The notes: a model not told the origin generated them from the letters alone. Counted from the stretch's first letter, positions 8,274 through 15,414 are shown. The stretch: DNA of 18,154 nucleotides from Candidatus Rokuibacteriota bacterium (GCA_003220195.1 QHRT01000007.1:8131-26284); one strand, 5' to 3'. A program made the numbers and translations.

Positions 8274-9133
8274 AGGGTCGTGAACGGCCACGACCGGACG
8301 TCATTCCGGCCATCGATCTGCGGCACGGTCGCTGCGTGCGGCTCCGCGAGGGCCGCGCCGAAGCGGAAACCGTGTTCTCCGACGATCCGGTCGCGACGGC
8401 GAGACGATGGGCGGAGCTCGGCGCGCAACGATTGCACGTCGTGGATCTCGACGGAGCGTTCTCCGGCGCGCCGCAGCAGACCGCGTTGATCAAGGAGATC
8501 GTCGCCGCGGTCGCGCCCGTGGAGGTGCAGGTCGGTGGCGGGCTGCGGGATCTCGGCGCCATCGAGACCGTCCTCGCGTCAGGAGCCCGCTGGGCCGTCG
8601 TCGGCACGAGAGCCGCGCTCGATCCGCGATTTCTCGAGGACGCCGGAGCGGCGTTCGGCGAGCGTCTGATCGTCGCCGTGGACGCGCGCGGACCGCACGT
8701 CGCGGTGAAGGGATGGACCGAGGTCGGCGCTGACACGGTGCTCTCCGTCGGCCGGCGCGCGCTCGACGCCGGCGCCGGTGCGTTGCTCTACACGGACGTC
8801 AGTCGCGACGGGACGGGTCTCGGGCCGAACGTGGACGACACGGCGACGCTTGCGCGCGAGATTGCCATGCCGATCCTCGCGTCCGGGGGGGTGGCGACGC
8901 TCGAAGATCTGGAAACCCTGGCGAAGATCCCCGGGGTCGCCGGCACGATCGTCGGCCGCGCGCTCTACACGGGCGCGATCGATCTGCGCGACGCCCTCGC
9001 GCGCTTCGTATCGGCAACCAAATCGAGCGCGTTGTCTCGGAGCGCCACGGCTTCGCCGGGGCGCTCCGAGCGTCGGGGGGTGTCGGGGGCCATTACGGGC
9101 GCGTCCGCGCGCCCCTCGGGGCCCATGACGTAA
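8270..9133 (+). CDS. hisA: ProFAR isomerase HisA with a repeat-derived C-terminal tail
   Basis: HisA is a TIM barrel that isomerises ProFAR to PRFAR (Amadori rearrangement). The start is GTG 8270, overlapping hisH. The first catalytic aspartate is Asp16 in VIPAIDLRHGRCV and the second is Asp138 in VAVDARG. Phosphate-binding segments are VQVGGGLRD, VVGTRAALDP, YTDVSRDGTGLG, PILASGGVATLEDL and VAGTIVGRALYTGAI. Proteins of this family normally end soon after GRALYTGAIDLRDALARFV, near 9015. This frame continues for about 38 more residues, through a palindromic repeat (9046-9138), to TAA 9131-9133, making 287 residues instead of about 245. The tail includes GAITGASARPSGP, also encoded at the start of MlaF. 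The barrel itself looks intact, so activity is likely retained unless the tail interferes. Confidence 0.95.
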   Translation: MKGRERPRPDVIPAIDLRHGRCVRLREGRAEAETVFSDDPVATARRWAELGAQRLHVVDLDGAFSGAPQQTALIKEIVAAVAPVEVQVGGGLRDLGAIETVLASGARWAVVGTRAALDPRFLEDAGAAFGERLIVAVDARGPHVAVKGWTEVGADTVLSVGRRALDAGAGALLYTDVSRDGTGLGPNVDDTATLAREIAMPILASGGVATLEDLETLAKIPGVAGTIVGRALYTGAIDLRDALARFVSATKSSALSRSATASPGRSERRGVSGAITGASARPSGPMT

Positions 9134-9138
9134 TCGAT
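9046..9138 (+). repeat. Palindromic two-hairpin repeat, copy 1 (hisA/hisF boundary)
   Basis: This 93-base unit matches 11878-11970 in the same orientation. Identical blocks are 9065-9081 (17 bases) and 9085-9124 (40 bases). Hairpin I is CTCGGAGCGCC (9036-9046) with GGCGCTCCGAG (9060-9070), a perfect 11-bp stem; past an A-G mismatch it is capped by CGGC-TTC-GCCG. Hairpin II has an inner stem GGGCGCG (9097-9103)/CGCGCCC (9108-9114) with loop TCCG. Its outer stem is 9087-9091/9120-9124, extended by 9082-9084/9127-9129. Looser similarity begins upstream near 9019. The unit is translated as the HisA tail and ends one base before the hisF ATG. Confidence 0.9.
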
Positions 9139-9139
9139 C

Positions 9140-9901
9140 ATGCTGGCCAAGCGGATCATCCCCTGCCTCGACGTCAAGGACGGCCGCGTCGTGAAGGGCG
9201 TCCAGTTCGTCGATCTGCGCGACGCTGGAGATCCCGTCGAGGCGGCGCTCGCGTACGACGCGCAGGGCGCCGACGAGCTCGTCTTCCTCGACATCACCGC
9301 GTCGCACGAAGGCCGCCAGGTCATGCTCGACGTCGTGCGCCGCACCGCGGACGGCATCTACATGCCGTTGACGGTCGGCGGCGGCATCCGCGCGGTCGAG
9401 GACGTCCGCATGCTCCTTCGCGCGGGCGCGGACAAGGTCTCGCTCAACACGGCGGCGCTCGAGCGTCCTTCGCTGATCCGCGAGGCGGCCGAGCGCTTCG
9501 GCAGCCAGTGCATCGTCGTGGCGATCGACGCCCGGCGTGAGGGCGATCACTGGGGCGTGTACACGCACGGCGGCCGGCGGCCGACCGGGCGCGACGCGGT
9601 CGTCTGGGCGCGCGAGGCGACCGGGCTCGGCGCCGGCGAAATCTTGCTGACGAGCATGGACCGTGACGGGACCAAGGACGGGTACGACCTCGAGCTGACG
9701 CGCGCGATCGCGGAGTCGGTGTCGGTGCCGGTGATCGCGTCCGGCGGAGCCGGAACGCTCGAGCACCTGTGGGAGGGACTCGTCGAAGGAACGGCGGACG
9801 CCGCCCTGGCCGCGTCGATCTTTCATTTCGGACTGCACACGATCGCGGAGGCGAAGACCTATCTCCGCGAGCGTGGCGTCCCGGTTCGGGTCGAGCCGTG
9901 A
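9140..9901 (+). CDS. hisF: Imidazole glycerol phosphate synthase, cyclase subunit HisF
   Basis: HisF is the TIM-barrel cyclase that uses HisH-derived ammonia to make imidazole glycerol phosphate and AICAR. ATG 9140 gives MLAKRIIPCLDVKDGRVVKG, the invariant family start. The catalytic residues are Asp11 and Asp130 (VAIDARR), the same numbers as in well-studied HisF proteins. Also visible are FLDITASHEGR, LTVGGGIRAVEDV, LLTSMDRDGTKDGYD, VIASGGAGTLEHL and ALAASIFHFG. The 253-residue length is standard. The repeat directly upstream separates hisF from the hisA core and may replace the original ribosome-binding site, since no good Shine-Dalgarno is seen within 10 bases of the ATG. The stop overlaps hisIE (GTGA 9898-9901). 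Confidence 0.98.
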   Translation: MLAKRIIPCLDVKDGRVVKGVQFVDLRDAGDPVEAALAYDAQGADELVFLDITASHEGRQVMLDVVRRTADGIYMPLTVGGGIRAVEDVRMLLRAGADKVSLNTAALERPSLIREAAERFGSQCIVVAIDARREGDHWGVYTHGGRRPTGRDAVVWAREATGLGAGEILLTSMDRDGTKDGYDLELTRAIAESVSVPVIASGGAGTLEHLWEGLVEGTADAALAASIFHFGLHTIAEAKTYLRERGVPVRVEP

Positions 9902-10548
9902 CGATCGACGATCTGGCTTTCGACTCGCGGGGCCTCGTTCCGGCCGTCGTGCAGGACGCCGACACGGGGACCGTGCTCACGCTCGCGTGGATGAACCGCG
10001 AAGCCGTCGAGCGAACGCTCACGACGGGCCTCGTGCATTTCTGGTCGCGCTCGCGACAGACGTTGTGGCGCAAGGGCGAGACGTCGGGACACGTGCAGCA
10101 CGTCGTCCGGATCCACGTCGATTGCGACGCCGACGCCGTGCTCGTGCAGGTGCATCCGGAAGGGCCGGCCTGCCACACCGGCAATCCGAGCTGCTTCTAC
10201 CGGCGCTTCGATGAGCGCGGCGCTCCGACCGACACCATGCCGACCGCCAACATGCTCGAACGTCTCGAGGAGATCATCAGGTCGCGCAAGAGTGCGCCGC
10301 CGGCGGGCTCGTACGTCGCGACGCTCCTCGGCAAGGGCGAGCCGGCGATCTGCCGCAAGATCGGCGAGGAAGCGATCGAGGTCGTGACCGCGGCGCTCGG
10401 CGGCGAAGGAGACCTTCGCGTCGTCGCGGAGGTCGCGGACCTCTGGTTTCACACGCTGGTGTTGCTCGGCGCGCGAGGGATCCCGCTTCGCGAAGTGCTC
10501 GCCGAGCTGGCGAGCCGGCACGTCGCGCGCGGCTCCCCGTCGAGCTGA
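9898..10548 (+). CDS. hisIE: Bifunctional phosphoribosyl-AMP cyclohydrolase / phosphoribosyl-ATP pyrophosphatase
   Basis: This protein performs the second and third steps of histidine synthesis. The N-terminal cyclohydrolase domain (about residues 1-105) has VLTLAWMNREAVERTL, FWSRSRQTLWRKGETSGH, VDCDADAVLV and the metal-binding GPACHTGNPSCFY. The C-terminal pyrophosphatase domain (about 118-205) has LERLEEIIRSRK, SYVATLLGKG and the MazG-like motif IGEEAIEVVTAA, with EVADLWFHTLVLL supplying the second acidic metal-binding cluster. The start is GTG 9898, within the hisF stop overlap; the longer upstream frame only shadows hisF. The length of 216 residues matches the fused form. It is the last histidine gene here, followed 6 bases later by an unrelated lipoprotein. 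Confidence 0.97.
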   Translation: MTIDDLAFDSRGLVPAVVQDADTGTVLTLAWMNREAVERTLTTGLVHFWSRSRQTLWRKGETSGHVQHVVRIHVDCDADAVLVQVHPEGPACHTGNPSCFYRRFDERGAPTDTMPTANMLERLEEIIRSRKSAPPAGSYVATLLGKGEPAICRKIGEEAIEVVTAALGGEGDLRVVAEVADLWFHTLVLLGARGIPLREVLAELASRHVARGSPSS

Positions 10549-10554
10549 CCGCGG

Positions 10555-11064
10555 GTGCGCGGGCTCGGCCTCGTGCTGGCCGGCGTGGCGATCTCGTTCG
10601 GGGCGGCGGCGTGCGCCGGCAAAAGAATCGAGCACGGCGTGTTTCACTCGCCCAAGGGCTATCGAGTGACGATCCCACCGGACGGCTGGGTGGTCGCGCG
10701 CAACAGCCGCGCGGTCCTGGAGCTGCGACATGGCTCGGAACCGGTGGCCATCGCCGTCAATGCAGCCTGTGAGGATGAGCGACCACGCGGTTCGCTCGAC
10801 GTCCTGGCTCGTCACTTGCTGATCGGTCTCCGGGAACGGTCGACGGTCCTCGCCGAGCGGACGGCCGTGAACGGCCACACCGCCGAGCACGCGATCGTGG
10901 AGGGGCGGTCCATCGAGCCAGGCGGCGACCGGATGAGAGTGGAGGCGTACGTCATCCGTGACGCGCGCTGCGTCTACGACTTCCTCTACATCGCGCCGCC
11001 GGAGGCGTTCGAGACCCTGGAGCCGTCGTTCCGGCAGCTCCTGGACACCTTCGTCGCGCGGTAG
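10555..11064 (+). CDS. Predicted lipoprotein of unknown function
   Basis: I do not recognise a family. The 169-residue product starts at GTG 10555 and opens with a basic Arg, a hydrophobic stretch (LGLVLAGVAISFGAAAC) and a lipobox-like AAAC with Cys20. It is probably exported and lipidated, although the lipobox lacks the usual Leu at -3. The mature part has a pattern common in small surface proteins: FHSPKGYRVTIPPDGWVV, then a beta-rich segment about protection from or delivery of a ligand that cannot be named. The ending (ETLEPSFRQLLDTF) resembles proteins described as having a PsbP/DUF1795-like fold, but this is only an impression. The gene lies between hisIE and mlaE with a 20-base gap to mlaE, so co-transcription and an envelope role alongside Mla are plausible. 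Confidence 0.75.
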   Translation: MRGLGLVLAGVAISFGAAACAGKRIEHGVFHSPKGYRVTIPPDGWVVARNSRAVLELRHGSEPVAIAVNAACEDERPRGSLDVLARHLLIGLRERSTVLAERTAVNGHTAEHAIVEGRSIEPGGDRMRVEAYVIRDARCVYDFLYIAPPEAFETLEPSFRQLLDTFVAR

Positions 11065-11084
11065 TCGGAGCGCCGAGGAGGCCC

Positions 11085-11843
11085 ATGGCGTACTTGACAC
11101 GGACGGTGATGTGGTACGGCGGGGTCGGGTTGCTGGCCGGCGACGTCGCCCGCAACATCGCGTTGCCGAGGAAGTACGTGCGCCTCGTCTTCCGGGAGAT
11201 CGAGCTGATGGGCGTGCGGTCGCTGCCGGTCGCGCTGACCGCTGCCGTCTTTACCGGCATGGTGTTCGCGCTGCAGAGCGCGGTGAACATGGCGCGCTTC
11301 GGCGCCGAGACGTACGTGGGCCCGCTGGTCGCGCTCGCGATCTTCCGCGAGCTCGGTCCCGTGCTCACCGCGATTCTGGTCGGCGGCAAAGTCGCGTCCG
11401 GCATCACGGCCGAGCTCGGCTCGATGAAGGTCACCGAGCAGATCGACGCGTTGCGCGCGCTCGGCGTGAACTACGTCAAGCGACTGATCGTCCCGCGGCT
11501 CCTCGCTGCGATCGTCGTCTTCCCGCTCCTGACGGCGCTCGCCGACACGCTCGGCGTCGCGGGCGGCATGGTGATCATGTACTTCGAGCGGGGCGCCGAT
11601 CTCTTCGCGTACTGGAACGCCACCACCTACTGGGTCGTGCCCAAGGACTTCCTGACCGGAATCGGCAAGAGCGTGGTCTTCGGCGCGCTGGTCACGCTGG
11701 TCGGCTGCTACAATGGATTGTCCACCGAAGGCGGGACCGAGGGCCTCGGCCGCGCGACCACCGCGACGGTGGTCGACGTGACGATGGGCGTGATCGTGTC
11801 GGACTTCTTCCTCACGAAATTCTTCCTGATCCTCTTCTGGTGA
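11085..11843 (+). CDS. mlaE: MlaE-type lipid ABC transporter permease
   Basis: MlaE is the inner-membrane permease of the Mla/MCE system that moves phospholipids between inner and outer membranes. The 252-residue length is standard. ATG 11085 follows AGGAGG (11076-11081) by only 3 bases, a strong but tightly spaced site. The family signature is clear: GVRSLPVALTAAVFTGMVFALQSA, FRELGPVLTAILVGGKVASG, ITAELGSMKVTEQIDALRAL and a late hydrophobic segment (VVFPLLTALADTLGVAGGMV). The C-terminus reads ATTATVVDVTMGVIVSDFFLT. About five membrane helices are expected. A permease of this kind implies a diderm cell. A candidate mlaF ATG follows 2 bases after the stop. Confidence 0.95.
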   Translation: MAYLTRTVMWYGGVGLLAGDVARNIALPRKYVRLVFREIELMGVRSLPVALTAAVFTGMVFALQSAVNMARFGAETYVGPLVALAIFRELGPVLTAILVGGKVASGITAELGSMKVTEQIDALRALGVNYVKRLIVPRLLAAIVVFPLLTALADTLGVAGGMVIMYFERGADLFAYWNATTYWVVPKDFLTGIGKSVVFGALVTLVGCYNGLSTEGGTEGLGRATTATVVDVTMGVIVSDFFLTKFFLILFW

Positions 11844-11845
11844 CG

Positions 11846-12712
11846 ATGAGACGCCCTGCATCAAACCCGAGGCGCGTCACGGCTCCGCCGGGACGTGTCC
11901 GAGCGTCGGGGGGTCTGGGGGCCATTACGGGCGCGTCCGCGCGCCCCTCGGGGCCCCCAGGACAATCGATTTCCCTCGTCGAGGTCACCGATCTCCACAA
12001 GGCCTTCGACGGCAACGAGGTCTTGAAGGGCATCAGCGTGTCAGCGGAACGGGCCGAGACGCTGGTCGTGATGGGCGGCAGCGGCTCCGGCAAGACCGTG
12101 TTCCTCCGTCACGTCGCGGGACTCCTGCGTCCGGACGAGGGACAGGTGCGCGTGTTCGGCGTGAACATCGAGAAGCTCTCCGAAGAGGAGCTGCTGCCGC
12201 TGCGCCGGCGGATGGGGTTCGTCTTCCAGGGCGCGGCCCTGTTCGACTCGCTCACGACCTACGAGAACGTCGCGTATCCACTTCGCGAGCACACGAATCT
12301 GTCCGAGCCGGAGATTCGCGAACGGGTGCTGCATTTCCTCTCGCTGGTCGGACTCGGTGAGGAATCGCTCGAGCTCTTGCCGGCCGAGCTCTCCGGCGGG
12401 ATGCGCAAGCGCGTCGGGATCGCCCGGGCCCTCGTCAGCGAGCCGGAGATCATGCTTTTCGACGAGCCGACGGCCGGGCTCGATCCCACCAACTCGAAGC
12501 TGGTCGCCGACCTGATCGCACAGTTGAAATCCGGCGTGTGCGACACCGCGATCGTGGTGACGCACGATCTGGACCTGACGAAGACGATCGCCACCCGCGT
12601 CGCCATCCTGATCCACGGCCGGTTCGCGGCGGTCGCTCCGCTCGAGGAGATCCTCCGGAGCCGAGAGCCCGAGGTCCAGGCGTTCCTCGCGGGCGAGGCC
12701 ACGACGGCGTGA
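11846..12712 (+). CDS. mlaF: MlaF-type ABC transporter ATPase with a repeat-derived N-terminal extension
   Basis: MlaF is the cytoplasmic ATPase that powers MlaE. The Walker A motif is GGSGSGKT, the Q-loop FVFQGAALFDSLT, the ABC signature LSGGMRKRVGIARAL, Walker B IMLFDEPTAGLDP and the switch histidine VTHD. These are typical of the MlaF/Ttg2A group. The normal protein start is equivalent to ISLVEVTDLHKAFDG (ATT at 11969). The only nearby in-frame ATG is at 11846, two bases after the mlaE stop. Between ATG 11846-11848 and that ATT lie exactly 120 nt (40 codons), containing palindromic repeat copy 2. With the insert the product is 288 residues; without it, about 248. No clear Shine-Dalgarno precedes the ATG, so translation is probably coupled to mlaE. 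A non-ATG start inside the repeat, or ATT itself, is the alternative. Confidence 0.93.
   Translation: MRRPASNPRRVTAPPGRVRASGGLGAITGASARPSGPPGQSISLVEVTDLHKAFDGNEVLKGISVSAERAETLVVMGGSGSGKTVFLRHVAGLLRPDEGQVRVFGVNIEKLSEEELLPLRRRMGFVFQGAALFDSLTTYENVAYPLREHTNLSEPEIRERVLHFLSLVGLGEESLELLPAELSGGMRKRVGIARALVSEPEIMLFDEPTAGLDPTNSKLVADLIAQLKSGVCDTAIVVTHDLDLTKTIATRVAILIHGRFAAVAPLEEILRSREPEVQAFLAGEATTA
11878..11970 (+). repeat. Palindromic two-hairpin repeat, copy 2 (5' end of mlaF)
   Basis: This 93-base unit matches 9046-9138. Hairpin I pairs 11871-11878 with 11892-11899 (8 bp, two G-T wobbles), then the same A-G mismatch and CGGC-TCC-GCCG cap as copy 1. Hairpin II keeps the identical inner stem (11929-11935/11940-11946, loop TCCG). 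Its outer stem is a perfect 9 bp: CTGGGGGCC (11915-11923) with GGCCCCCAG (11952-11960). The identical blocks correspond to 11898-11914 and 11917-11956. Looser similarity extends upstream to about 11862. In the mlaF frame it encodes GAITGASARPSGP, the same peptide as copy 1. Confidence 0.9.
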
Positions 12713-14026
12713 ACCAGCAGCAGCGCGAGCGCCTGATGCAGCTCCGGGTCGGCGTGTTCGTTCTCGGCGGCGTGCTCGCGTTCCTCGGCATGGTGTACCT
12801 CCTCGGCGCTCGCGCGCGGCTGTTCGAGGCACGGTACACGATCCACGCGGACTTCACGGAGGTCGGCGGGCTCACCGACGGGGCCACCGTGAGACTCGCG
12901 GGCGTCCAGATCGGCAGGGTCACCGGCGTGCACCTGCCCGGGCAGCCCGGCGGCAAGGTGCGCATCGACATGTCGATCGCGCGGCAGTTCGCGGATCGCG
13001 TCCGGAAGAACTCGGTCGCACGCATCGACACGCAGGGGTTGCTCGGCGACAAGATCATCGAGATCACCGTCGGCACGGCGGAGTCACCGCCGGTGCACGC
13101 GGGTGACGTGATCGCCGCGCGCGATCCCACTGACATCGGTCAGGTCCTGACCCAGGGCGCCGACACCGTGAAGAGCGTCGCGGCGCTGGCCGAGAGCCTG
13201 AAAGAGGTCTCGGAGCAGCTCGTGCGGTCCAGGCTGATCGACGACGCTTCGGCGGCGGTCGCGTCGACGCGCAAGGCCGCGGAGGGAGCCACGTTGACGC
13301 TCACCGAAGCGCGCCGGATCACCGGACAGATCGGGCAGGTCGTCACCCAGGCCGGGCGCATCGTCGACCAGATCGAGCGCGGCAACGGCTGGGCGCATGC
13401 GCTGCTCTACGACGAGCCCACGGCGCTCCGCAAACTGAACGATCTCCTGACGTCGACCCAGCGCGTGCTCGATCGGGTCGACCGCGGCGAAGGCGCAATC
13501 GGGGTGCTGACGTCGCCGGAGAGCACCGCCGCCGCGCGCCGGTTCACCGCGGCGATGAGCCGGTTCGGCGCCATCGCCGATCAGCCGAACGATCAGGGTC
13601 TCTTGCCGGGGCTCCTGTTCGATCCGAAATACCGATCGGTGCTGGACGATCTGCTGCGGGTCACGCACAACCTGCGCGACGTGTCCGATCGGGTGGCCGG
13701 CGGCCGCGGGACGATCGGCGGCCTCGTCCGCGATGAGCAGGACGGCGGGATCGGCCAGGCATCGCGTGACCTTCAACAGGCCATCGCGAATCTCAAGGAC
13801 ATCACGGAGAAGATCAACGAGGGCGAAGGCACGCTGGGCGCGCTGATCGCCGACCCCACGATCTACGAGCGTCTGGTCTCGATCCTCGACGGCGCGCAGC
13901 GGAGCTTCCTCTTGCGCGGATTGCTCCGCGGGCTCGGCGCCACGGGCCGGCAAGGACGGGTCTGCGATACCGAGCGGCAAAGCCCCATCGAAAGGCAAGG
14001 CCCCGGCGCCGGAGCGGAAGGAGTGA
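12709..14026 (+). CDS. mlaD: MlaD-type MCE domain protein, 3' end apparently frameshifted
   Basis: MlaD is the membrane-anchored, periplasmic MCE protein that forms the lipid-binding ring on MlaE. The start is GTG 12709, overlapping the mlaF stop (GTGA). One N-terminal helix (LRVGVFVLGGVLAFLGMVYLL) precedes the MCE domain (about 40-118: YTIHADFTEVGGLTDGATV, LAGVQIGRVTGV, ARIDTQGLLGDKIIEI). A long helical region follows, with repeated GxGxxGxLxxDP-like units (GEGAIGVLTSP, GRGTIGGLVRD, GEGTLGALIADP). After RSFLLRGLLRGLGATGR the main frame has no stop and runs into RadA. The neighbouring frame instead gives a Lys/Pro/Ala tail (IPSGKAPSKGKAPAPERKE) and a TGA at 14024-14026, which would overlap the radA GTG as elsewhere here. 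A 1-base insertion or 2-base loss near 13935-13955 would explain this. Confidence 0.92.
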
Positions 14027-15414
14027 CGCGCCGCACCGGCAGCGTCTATCGCTGCCAGGAGTGCGGGTTCGCGAGCCCGAAGCCCGGGACGTGCCCGGAT
14101 TGCAAGCGCACGACCGGCGGCACGCTGATCCCGCTCGTCGAGGAGCGCATCGAACCCGTCCGCGCAGGTCGCCGGGCGAGCCTCTCGTCGAGCGGTCCCG
14201 CGCCGCTCAAGGACGTTCTCGTCGAGCGGAACGATCGCGTCCCGACCGGAATCACGGAACTGGATCGCGTGCTCGGGGGCGGCGTCGTGCGCGGCTCGCT
14301 CGTGCTGATCGGTGGCGATCCGGGCATCGGCAAGTCGACCTTGCTGATCCAGGCCGCGCGCGCGTTCGCCGGCGCGGCGCCGCCGGTGCTCTACGTGACC
14401 GCGGAGGAATCCGCCATGCAGGTGAAGCTACGAGCCGACCGTCTGGGCGTGGCGGAGGATGGGCTCTTGTTGTGGGCGGAGACCGATCTCGCGATGGTGG
14501 AAGCCGAGCTCGACCGCGTGAAGCCGCGGACGCTCGTGATCGACTCGATCCAGACGGTCTTCCTGCCCGGCCTCGAGTCCGCGCCCGGCAGCGTCACGCA
14601 GGTCCGCGAATGCGCCGCCCGGCTGATGACCATCGCGAAGGGGCGCGGCATCGCGACGTTCCTGGTCGGCCACGTCACGAAGGACGGCGCGATCGCCGGA
14701 CCTCGCGTGCTCGAGCACCTGGTCGACACCGTGCTCTACTTCGAGGGCGAGCCTCATCAAGCGCATCGGGTCCTGCGCGCGGTGAAGAACCGGTTCGGCT
14801 CGACGAACGAGATCGGCGTCTTCCAGATGACGGACCACGGCCTCGTCGAGGTCCAGAATCCGTCGGCGCTGTTCCTCGCCGAGCGGCCCGACGACGCGCC
14901 CGGATCCGTCATCGTCCCGAGTCTCGAAGGCACACGGCCGGTCCTCCTCGAGCTGCAGGCGCTGGTCACGCGAGCGACGTTCGGCACGGCGCGGCGGACG
15001 GTGCTGGGCGCCGACTACAACCGGGTCTGTCTGCTGCTCGCCGTGCTGGAGAAGCGCGCGGGCCTGCCGCTCGGGTTTCAGGACGTCTTCGTCAACGTCG
15101 CCGGCGGCGCGCGCGTCACCGAGCCGGCGGCCGATCTCGGGATCGTGCTCGCGGCGGCGTCGAGCTATCTGAATCAGGCGATCCCGGCCGACGTGGTCGT
15201 CGTCGGCGAGGTGGGGCTGACTGGCGAAGTGCGCGCGGTGACCGGCCTCGAGACGCGTCTGCGCGAGGCGGCTGCGCTCGGCTTTCGCCGTGCGATCGTC
15301 CCGCGCAGCGCGGCCGAGAGCGTCAGGCTCGCGCTCGATCCGCACCCCGTCGCCACGGTGATGGACGCGATCCAGGCCGTCCTCCCGGCATTCGCCTCCG
15401 GAGCGGCCGAATGA
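14023..15414 (+). CDS. radA: DNA repair ATPase RadA (Sms)
   Basis: RadA is a RecA-related DnaB-like helicase that helps branch migration during recombination. The start GTG 14023 has GGAG at 14011-14014, 8 bases upstream, and gives 463 residues, the usual length; the open frame upstream is mlaD. An N-terminal zinc finger uses Cys11, Cys14, Cys24 and Cys27 (CQECG and CPDC). The RecA-like domain follows, with Walker A GGDPGIGKST (97-106), the ATPase segment TLVIDSIQT and the RadA-specific KNRFG motif at 255-259. A C-terminal Lon-like domain has GARVTEPAADLGIVLAAASS and GEVGLTGEVRAVTGLETRL. The stop overlaps the next start (ATGA 15411-15414). All motifs are intact. Confidence 0.97.
   Translation: MTRRTGSVYRCQECGFASPKPGTCPDCKRTTGGTLIPLVEERIEPVRAGRRASLSSSGPAPLKDVLVERNDRVPTGITELDRVLGGGVVRGSLVLIGGDPGIGKSTLLIQAARAFAGAAPPVLYVTAEESAMQVKLRADRLGVAEDGLLLWAETDLAMVEAELDRVKPRTLVIDSIQTVFLPGLESAPGSVTQVRECAARLMTIAKGRGIATFLVGHVTKDGAIAGPRVLEHLVDTVLYFEGEPHQAHRVLRAVKNRFGSTNEIGVFQMTDHGLVEVQNPSALFLAERPDDAPGSVIVPSLEGTRPVLLELQALVTRATFGTARRTVLGADYNRVCLLLAVLEKRAGLPLGFQDVFVNVAGGARVTEPAADLGIVLAAASSYLNQAIPADVVVVGEVGLTGEVRAVTGLETRLREAAALGFRRAIVPRSAAESVRLALDPHPVATVMDAIQAVLPAFASGAAE

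Noticed and set aside
9046..11970. The two repeats as a CRISPR array, transposon ends or composite insertion
   Set aside because: Only two copies, in direct orientation and 2.7 kb apart, with normal conserved genes (hisF, hisIE, mlaE) between them and no transposase or spacer pattern.
12538..15414. A genuine MlaD-RadA fusion protein
   Set aside because: The two halves belong in different compartments; radA has its own ribosome-binding site and GTG, and the adjacent frame supplies a natural mlaD stop. A local frameshift is simpler.
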